The notes below the pieces were generated by a model. The model was not told the DNA's origin. It saw only the letters and a list, made by a program, of their open reading frames with translations, and did not search any database. Positions 19,854 through 24,810 of a stretch of 24,810 nt of DNA are shown here, one piece after another. The DNA comes from DASRBO01 sp035653595 (GTDB taxonomy: Bacteria; Actinomycetota; Acidimicrobiia; Acidimicrobiales; JAJPHE01). The DNA lies in contig DASRBO010000165.1 of NCBI GenBank assembly GCA_035653595.1, positions 1 to 24,810 of the forward strand. The letters run 5' to 3'. Numbering within the stretch: position 1 is the first letter of the stretch; each line of letters begins with the position of its first letter. The position numbers and the translations under genes are program-made.

Positions 19854-21212
19854 TCAGCGGCGGGTCCCCGCCGGGGTGACCCTGCCCCCGCGCTTGGCCT
19901 TCTTGTTGTTGGACTTGCGGCGGGGCGCTCCCATGAGGCCCATGGCCTGCATCTGGCGCTGCAGCTCGCGGAACTGCTTGAGCAGGGCGTTGACCTCCGA
20001 CGACGAGGTGCCGCTGCCGGTGGCGATCCGGGCCCGCCGCGAGCCGTTGATGACGTCGGGGTCGCGTCGCTCCCCCGGCGTCATAGACCGGATGATGGCC
20101 TCCACCCGGCCGAGCTCGGCGTCGTCGATCTTGGCGTTGCGCAACTCCTTGGGCATGCCCGGCAGCATGCTCATGATCCCCTGGAGGGGGCCCATCTTCT
20201 TGATCTGCTGCATCTGCTCGAGGAAGTCCTCGAGGGTGAACCGGCCCTCCTGCAGGGCGGCGGCGGCCTTCTCCGCCACCTCGGCGTCGTAGGCGGACTC
20301 GGCCTTCTCGATGAGGGTGAGCACGTCGCCCATCCCGAGGATCCGGCTCGCCATCCGGTCGGGGTGGAAGGTGTCGAAGTCCTCCAGCTTCTCCCCGATC
20401 GAGGCGAAGGCGACCGGGCGCCCGAGGACCTCCTTGACCGAAAGGGCCGCACCACCGCGGGCGTCACCGTCGAGCTTGCTGAGGATGACGCCGTCCAGCT
20501 CGAGGATGGCGTGGAACGCCTCGGCCACGGCCACCGACTCCTGGCCGATCATGGCGTCGAGGACGAGGAAGGTGTAGGTCGGCTGCACCGCCTCGGAGAT
20601 GCGCCGCACCTCGTCCATGAGGTCGTCGTCGACCGTCAGGCGCCCGGCGGTGTCGACGATCACCACGTCGCGCCCGACCCGCTCGGCCTCCGCCCTTCCG
20701 GCCCGGGCGACCGCCACCGGATCGGTCGGCTCCGAGAAGACCGGCACCCCCGCCTGCTGGCCCAGGATGCGCAGCTGGTCGACAGCGGCCGGACGCTGGA
20801 GGTCGGCGCCGATCAGGAGCGGGTTGCGGCCCTGCTGGCGGAACCAGCGGCCGAGCTTGGCCGCCACTGTCGTCTTGCCCGCCCCCTGCAGGCCGGCCAG
20901 CAACACGACCGTAGGCGGGCGGGAGGCGTAGGTGATCTTGAGCGGCTCGCCGCCCAGGACCCCGATCAGCTCCTCGTTGACGATCTTGATGACCTGCTGG
21001 GCCGGGGTCAGGCTCTTCGACAGCTCGAGCCCGATGCAGCGCTGGCGGATGCGCCCGACCAGGCCCCGTACCACCCGGAAGTTGACGTCGGCCTCGAGCA
21101 GCGCCACCCGGATCTCGCGCAGCGTCTCGTCGACCTCGGCCTCGCCCAGCCGGCCCCGGCCGCGCAGACGCCCGAAGATGCCTTCGAACCGGTCGGACAG
21201 GGACTCGAACAT
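19854..21212 (-). CDS. ffh: Signal recognition particle protein Ffh (SRP54)
   Basis: Ffh binds 4.5S RNA and signal sequences and, with FtsY, delivers ribosomes to the membrane. The 452-residue protein has the N domain (about 1-85). The G domain carries G1 GLQGAGKTT at 107-115, QRPAAVDQL near 139-147, DTAGR at 187-191, and SKLDGDARGG at 245-254. The methionine-rich M domain (about 325-430) includes the RNA-binding GSRRARIATGSG at 390-401 and the tract LPGMPKEL. The last 25 residues are basic. The ATG at 21212 has at most a weak Shine-Dalgarno (CAGG); a TACCCT hexamer 10 nt before the ATG suggests a very short leader. It is separated from ftsY by 55 nt that contain one copy of a repeated hairpin sequence. 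Confidence 0.97.
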   Translation of the reverse strand: MFESLSDRFEGIFGRLRGRGRLGEAEVDETLREIRVALLEADVNFRVVRGLVGRIRQRCIGLELSKSLTPAQQVIKIVNEELIGVLGGEPLKITYASRPPTVVLLAGLQGAGKTTVAAKLGRWFRQQGRNPLLIGADLQRPAAVDQLRILGQQAGVPVFSEPTDPVAVARAGRAEAERVGRDVVIVDTAGRLTVDDDLMDEVRRISEAVQPTYTFLVLDAMIGQESVAVAEAFHAILELDGVILSKLDGDARGGAALSVKEVLGRPVAFASIGEKLEDFDTFHPDRMASRILGMGDVLTLIEKAESAYDAEVAEKAAAALQEGRFTLEDFLEQMQQIKKMGPLQGIMSMLPGMPKELRNAKIDDAELGRVEAIIRSMTPGERRDPDVINGSRRARIATGSGTSSSEVNALLKQFRELQRQMQAMGLMGAPRRKSNNKKAKRGGRVTPAGTRR

Positions 21213-21222
21213 GGAACCTGAC

Positions 21223-21228
21223 AGGGTA
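21223..21228 (-). promoter_or_regulatory. Candidate -10 element (TACCCT) close to the ffh start
   Basis: TACCCT on the minus strand fits TAnnnT and ends 10 nt before the ffh ATG, implying a leader of only 3-4 nt if used. It is weaker evidence than the xerC, ftsY and crotonase-family cases because of the longer spacing and a possible CAGG ribosome-binding site. Confidence 0.28.
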
Positions 21229-21246
21229 CTGGCTCGGTTCCCGGTC

Positions 21247-21266
21247 GCTCCGCTCCCCCGACCGGG
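21247..21266. repeat. Intergenic 20-nt repeat, copy 1 (between ftsY and ffh)
   Basis: The + strand 20-mer gctccgctcccccgaccggg is identical to a second copy at 22482-22501. On the minus strand this copy starts at the second base after the ftsY stop and is the 5' arm and loop of a perfect 8-bp hairpin (CCCGGTCG ... CGACCGGG, + strand arms 21241-21248 and 21259-21266 approximately) with loop GGGGAGCGGAG. It has no T-tract. Confidence 0.75.
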
Positions 21267-21267
21267 G

Positions 21268-22452
21268 CTACTCGAAGAGGCCGTCCACGAACTCCTCGGG
21301 GTCGAAGCTGAGCAGGTCGTCGGCGGTCTCCCCCACCCCCACCAGCTTGACCGGCACCCCCAGGTCGGCCTCGATGGCCAGCACGATGCCGCCCTTGGAG
21401 GTCCCGTCCAGCTTGGTCAGGACCACGCCGGTCACCCCCACCGCCTGGGCGAACTCCCGCGCCTGGGTGAGGCCGTTCTGGCCGGTGGTGGCGTCGATCA
21501 CCAGCAGCACCTCGGTCACCGCGCCCGGGGGCCGCTCGGCCACCCGGCGGACCTTCTTGAGCTCCTCCATCAGGTTGACCTTGGTATGGAGCCGTCCGGC
21601 CGTGTCGGCCAGGACCAGCTGGGCCCCCCTGGAGGCGGCCCGCTGGACGGCGTCGAAGACGACCGAGCCGGGGTCCCCGCCCTCGGCCCCCCGCACCAGG
21701 TCGACCCCCACCCGCCTGGCCCACTGCTCGAGCTGCTCGGCCGCCGCCGCCCGGAAGGTGTCGGCCGCCGCCAGCACCACGTCGTTGCCCTCGCTGCGGC
21801 GGGCCAGGGCCACCTTGCCGATGGTGGTCGTCTTGCCGACCCCGTTCACCCCCACGAACAGCCACACGTTGGTCGTGTCGGCCCGCAGGGCGAGGCTGCG
21901 GTCGGCGCCGGCCAGATCGGCCTTGATCTGAGCCTTGAGCCCGGCCACCAGCTGCGCCGGGGTCTCCAGCGACTCGGCCTTCACCCTCTGGTGAAGGGCG
22001 TCGAGGAGCTGGCCGGTGGTGCCCACTCCGACGTCGGCCCGGATCAGGGCCTCCTCCAGCTCCTCCCACGCCTCGTCGTCGATGGAGGAGCGGGACAGGA
22101 CCGAGCCGACGTAACCGGCCAGCAGGCTGCGGGCCCGGCCCAGGCGGTCCCGGATGGACGGCTTTAGGGGCGGGACCGGCTCGATGACCACCGCCGGCTC
22201 GCCGGGGAGAGGCTCGATGACCTCGGCCTCGGTGACAGCCGAGTCAGCGAGGCCCTCCGCCTCGACGGGCGCGACCGGTGGGTGCACCTGAGTGTCGGGG
22301 GGAGCCTCGGGCGGCGGTAGGAGCGTGGCTCCCCGGGCCCTGCTCGGGGCCGGCGGCTCGAGGTCGGTGCCGACCCTCGAGCGGATGAGGACCGTCCCGG
22401 CGACCACCAGGACGAAGGCGGCCAGCAGGACGACCACGACTACGAGCGTCAT
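21268..22452 (-). CDS. ftsY: Signal recognition particle receptor FtsY (membrane-anchored)
   Basis: FtsY is the SRP receptor; its GTPase domain pairs with Ffh to hand ribosomes to SecYEG. The 394-residue protein starts with a hydrophobic helix (about 2-22) that should anchor it in the membrane, as in other actinobacteria. A Pro/Glu-rich acidic linker follows (about 28-95), then the N domain (about 98-185). The G domain has GVNGVGKTT at 201-209, DTFRAAAAEQL at 231-241, DTAGR at 283-287 and TKLDGTSKGG at 346-355, and the protein ends FVDGLFE. The ATG at 22452 has no Shine-Dalgarno; TAGGCT ends 6 nt upstream, an ideal leaderless geometry. It lies 82 nt after smc, the usual smc-ftsY order. Confidence 0.97.
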   Translation of the reverse strand: MTLVVVVVLLAAFVLVVAGTVLIRSRVGTDLEPPAPSRARGATLLPPPEAPPDTQVHPPVAPVEAEGLADSAVTEAEVIEPLPGEPAVVIEPVPPLKPSIRDRLGRARSLLAGYVGSVLSRSSIDDEAWEELEEALIRADVGVGTTGQLLDALHQRVKAESLETPAQLVAGLKAQIKADLAGADRSLALRADTTNVWLFVGVNGVGKTTTIGKVALARRSEGNDVVLAAADTFRAAAAEQLEQWARRVGVDLVRGAEGGDPGSVVFDAVQRAASRGAQLVLADTAGRLHTKVNLMEELKKVRRVAERPPGAVTEVLLVIDATTGQNGLTQAREFAQAVGVTGVVLTKLDGTSKGGIVLAIEADLGVPVKLVGVGETADDLLSFDPEEFVDGLFE

Positions 22453-22458
22453 GGCGTC

Positions 22459-22464
22459 AGCCTA
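22459..22464 (-). promoter_or_regulatory. Candidate leaderless -10 element (TAGGCT) for ftsY
   Basis: TAGGCT on the minus strand fits TAnnnT and ends 6 nt before the ftsY ATG, placing the transcription start on the A of the start codon. ftsY has no recognisable Shine-Dalgarno and does not overlap smc, so a leaderless mRNA fits. No -35 is evident. Confidence 0.45.
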
Positions 22465-22481
22465 GGGCGCTGCCTCCGGCG

Positions 22482-22501
22482 GCTCCGCTCCCCCGACCGG
22501 G
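22482..22501. repeat. Intergenic 20-nt repeat, copy 2 (between smc and ftsY)
   Basis: Exact copy of the 20-mer at 21247-21266, lying 33 nt after the smc stop and 29 nt before the ftsY ATG. On the minus strand the flank differs (CCGGTCG pairs with CGCCGG, leaving a bulged T), so a similar but imperfect hairpin with nearly the same G-rich loop can form. Confidence 0.75.
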
Positions 22502-22534
22502 CCCAACCACCGCTCCGGCCGCCCGTTCGGGAGA

Positions 22535-24810
22535 TCAGGTGTGGGCGGCGATCTTCTCGCTGATGACCTTGGAGGACCCGCCCGGCTGCATGGTGACGCC
22601 ATACAGGCAGTCGGCCGCCTCCATGGTCCGCTTCTGGTGGCTGACGATGAGCAGCTGGGCCTCGTCGCGGAACTCGTGGACCAGATCGAGGAAGCGGTGC
22701 AGGTTGACGTCGTCCAGGGCGGCCTCGACCTCGTCCATCAGGTAGAAGGGGGACGGCCGGCTGCGGAACACGGCGAAGAGGAAGGCGATGGCGATGAGCG
22801 ATCGCTCGCCACCGGACAGCAGCGACAGCCGGCGCACGTTCTTCCCCGAAGGGCGGCCCTCGATCTCGATGCCGGTCTCGAGGAGGTTGTCCGGGTCGGT
22901 CAGGCGCAGATGCCCCGATCCGCCGGGGAACAGGGTGGCGAACAGTTTGGTGAAGTTGTCGGACACGTCGGCGTAGGCGGCGGCGAAGACGTCGATGATC
23001 TCCACGTCGATCGCCCTGATCACCTTGGCCAGCTCCCGCCGCGAGGACTTCACGTCCTCCAGCTGCGACTCGAGGAACCCGTGGCGCTCCTGCAGGGCGG
23101 CGTGCTCCTCGAGGGCCAACGGGTTGACCGGGCCCAGCAGCCGGATCTCCCGCTCGAGGTCGCGCAGACGGCCCTGGGCGCTGGCACCTTCGGGCAGGGC
23201 TGGGCAGGAGGCGGCCTTGGCCACCGCCGGCTCGCAGTCCAGATCGCGCCGGATCGTCTCGACGATCGTCTCCAGCCGTAGCCGGGCCTCGGCCTCCTCG
23301 ATGGCGGCCCTTTGGGCCCTTTCGCGGACCTGCTCCAGAGTGCGCTCGGCCTCGCTCCGGCGCCGCCGGAGGCCGTCGAGGTGCTCCGAGGCCGCCCGGG
23401 TGTGCTCGGCCTGTCGGCGCCGGCGCTCCCGCAGCTCCGCCGCCCCCGCCTCGAGCTGGAGGTCGTGGGCACGCACCAGGACGGCCAGGCGGTCCAGCGC
23501 CACCACAGTGGCCTCCAGCCGGGTCCGGCGGGCGGCGGCCTGCTGGCGCTCGGCCACGTGGCTGCGCAGCCTGTCCTCGACCTCGGCCAGGCGGGTGGCC
23601 AGCACCCGCCGGCGCTCTTCCAGCCCGGCCGCCCTCACCTCGAGGTCGGTGCGCAGGGTGGCGGCCGCCGCCGCCAGCTCCTCGAGTCGCCGGGCGGCCG
23701 CCCGGCGGGAGGCGGAGGCCTCGACCATGGCCCGCTCGCGGTGCTCCAGCTCGGGCAGGCGGGACTCCAGCTGGGAGCGCTCGGCCGCCTCCGCCTCCAG
23801 TCGGGCGCCGATTTCGGCCAGCTCGGCGTCGAGGACCTGGCGCTCGCCGGCGGTCTCCTGCAGCGCCACCCTGGCCCGGGCGAGCCCGGCCTCCGCCTCA
23901 CCCACCTCGGTCTCGCCGGCGGCCAGGGCGGCGGCGGCCTGCTGGTGTGCGGCCCGGGCCCGGGCGAGGTCGGCGCGGGCCTGCTCGGCCGCCTGGGCGG
24001 CGGCGCCGGCGGCGGCCAGGGCCTCCTCCGCCCGCTGGCGGGCCTCGTCGAGGGCGGCCCCGGTGGCACCGGACCCGGCGGCACCGGTGCGCCAGCCGGT
24101 GGGGGCGAAGCGGTCGCCGCCGGCGCTGAGCACGACCCGGTCAGGCTCGCCCGCCGCCCTGGTCAGCGCCTCCTCCCAGTCGCCCACGACCACCGCCCCC
24201 CCGAGGACGGCGTCGAGCAGGGACTCCACGCGAGGATCCCCGGAGCGGACATGGGCCCGCACCTGGTCGCCGGCGGACGGCGCGCCGGTCCGGGGGCGGG
24301 AGAGGCCCAGGACCAGCACCGCCCCGGTCGCCCCGTCGGCCGCCAGGCGCCGGAGGGCGGTCCGGGCCGCCTGCACGTCCTCCACCACCACCGCCACCAA
24401 GGCCTCGCCGGCGGCGGCCTCGAAGGCGGCTTCCCAGCCGGGGTCGACCTCGACCAGCTCGGCCAGGGTGCCGACCAGCCCGGCGAGGCCCGCCAGCCGC
24501 TCGGCGCCGGCACGGGCGGCGGCCTGGTCCAGGGCCAGGGCGAGCGCCTCGGCCCGGGCCTGCCATCCGTGGTGGGAGCGGGCGGCGTCGGCGGAGGCGG
24601 CCTCGGTCGCCTCGAGATGCTCCTCGGCCCGGCGCAGGTCATCGGCGGCCCGGCGGGCGTGCTCGGCCAACCGGGGGGCGGCATCGGCGGAGGCGTCCAG
24701 CCGGGCCTGCAGCGACTGCGCCTCGCCCTCCAGCCGGGCCGCCCTGGCCTCGAGGGAGCTGCGGCGCTCGACCAGCCTCGAGTGGCTGGCCCGGTCCCGC
24801 TCCATGGCTG
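22535..24810 (-). CDS. smc: Chromosome segregation protein SMC (5' part missing)
   Basis: SMC is the ATPase of the bacterial condensin that organises and segregates the chromosome with ScpA/ScpB. About 757 C-terminal residues are visible and the frame is open at the right edge, so the N-terminal Walker A head and most of the first coiled-coil arm are outside. The visible part holds the end of coiled coil 1 (about 1-95 of the fragment) and the hinge (about 100-255: GLVGTLAELVEVDPGWEAAF, then EALVAVVVEDVQAA). A long Ala/Glu/Arg-rich coiled coil 2 runs about 255-590. The C-terminal head has the ABC signature LSGGERS, Walker B FYLMDEVEAALDD, and the switch His in LLIVSHQKRTME. All head motifs are intact. 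Upstream partners lie beyond the window. Confidence 0.97.
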   Translation of the reverse strand, partial: AMERDRASHSRLVERRSSLEARAARLEGEAQSLQARLDASADAAPRLAEHARRAADDLRRAEEHLEATEAASADAARSHHGWQARAEALALALDQAAARAGAERLAGLAGLVGTLAELVEVDPGWEAAFEAAAGEALVAVVVEDVQAARTALRRLAADGATGAVLVLGLSRPRTGAPSAGDQVRAHVRSGDPRVESLLDAVLGGAVVVGDWEEALTRAAGEPDRVVLSAGGDRFAPTGWRTGAAGSGATGAALDEARQRAEEALAAAGAAAQAAEQARADLARARAAHQQAAAALAAGETEVGEAEAGLARARVALQETAGERQVLDAELAEIGARLEAEAAERSQLESRLPELEHRERAMVEASASRRAAARRLEELAAAAATLRTDLEVRAAGLEERRRVLATRLAEVEDRLRSHVAERQQAAARRTRLEATVVALDRLAVLVRAHDLQLEAGAAELRERRRRQAEHTRAASEHLDGLRRRRSEAERTLEQVRERAQRAAIEEAEARLRLETIVETIRRDLDCEPAVAKAASCPALPEGASAQGRLRDLEREIRLLGPVNPLALEEHAALQERHGFLESQLEDVKSSRRELAKVIRAIDVEIIDVFAAAYADVSDNFTKLFATLFPGGSGHLRLTDPDNLLETGIEIEGRPSGKNVRRLSLLSGGERSLIAIAFLFAVFRSRPSPFYLMDEVEAALDDVNLHRFLDLVHEFRDEAQLLIVSHQKRTMEAADCLYGVTMQPGGSSKVISEKIAAHT

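Noticed and set aside
22535..24810. Highly repetitive GGCC/GCC-rich DNA that resembles a repeat array
   Set aside because: It encodes the Ala/Glu/Arg-rich coiled coil of SMC; the periodicity comes from heptads and codon bias, not from DNA repeats.
1..24810. CRISPR arrays, tRNA/rRNA genes, insertion sequences, defence or secondary-metabolite clusters
   Set aside because: Looked for on both strands and not found; almost all sequence is accounted for by housekeeping genes with gaps of at most about 180 nt.

Overview
The window is a dense, very GC-rich (roughly 70% or more by eye) block of bacterial housekeeping genes. All 27 protein genes that can be supported lie on the minus strand, so transcription runs from the right edge to the left. 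The gene order smc-ftsY-ffh-rpsP-khpA-rimM-trmD-rplS-lepB-DUF2469-yraN ... comM-dprA-xerC-sigma(WhiG/FliA type)-rpsB-tsf-pyrH-frr-cdsA-dxr-rseP-ispG-rimP-nusA is the classic actinobacterial chromosomal order. DUF2469, a membrane-anchored FtsY, a CdsA with a long disordered N-terminus and the WhiG-like sigma gene just upstream of rpsB all point to Actinomycetota. A deep branch such as Acidimicrobiia is my inference, not something the sequence proves. No tRNA, rRNA, CRISPR array, transposon, prophage or attachment site was seen.

Layout in the direction of transcription (right to left). (1) 24810-16663 is the SRP/ribosome block: smc (5' end outside the window), ftsY, ffh, rpsP, khpA, rimM, trmD, rplS, lepB and DUF2469. 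It covers chromosome condensation, co-translational targeting to the membrane, signal peptide removal, two ribosomal proteins, a 30S assembly factor and a tRNA methyltransferase. (2) 16660-10573 is the DNA uptake/recombination block: yraN, comM, dprA and xerC, interrupted by two metabolic genes, a cystathionine gamma-synthase-type PLP enzyme and a crotonase-family enzyme. (3) 10564-6558 holds the sigma factor, then rpsB-tsf-pyrH-frr. (4) 6509-1332 is a tightly coupled envelope/isoprenoid operon: cdsA, dxr, rseP and ispG. Dxr and IspG are two steps of the MEP pathway. (5) After a promoter-like hexamer and a strong intrinsic terminator, rimP and the 5' part of nusA run off the left edge.

Ten gene junctions share the same four-base NTGA stop/start overlap, and all four forms occur (ATGA, GTGA, TTGA and apparently CTGA). 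Genes in this genome are therefore commonly translationally coupled and start-codon choice is relaxed. Two genes (rimM and the cystathionine gamma-synthase) have conserved N-termini that are complete only if a CTG start is used. Several genes that do not overlap a neighbour and lack a clear Shine-Dalgarno have a TAnnnT hexamer 6-10 nt before the start codon, the geometry of leaderless actinobacterial transcripts.

I see no new multi-gene system here. The interesting signals are small: the rimP-nusA leader, the CTG starts with an in-frame PDPST repeat, candidate leaderless promoters, a 20-nt intergenic sequence repeated on either side of ftsY, active-site changes in the crotonase-family enzyme and TrmD, and the long CdsA N-terminal extension.
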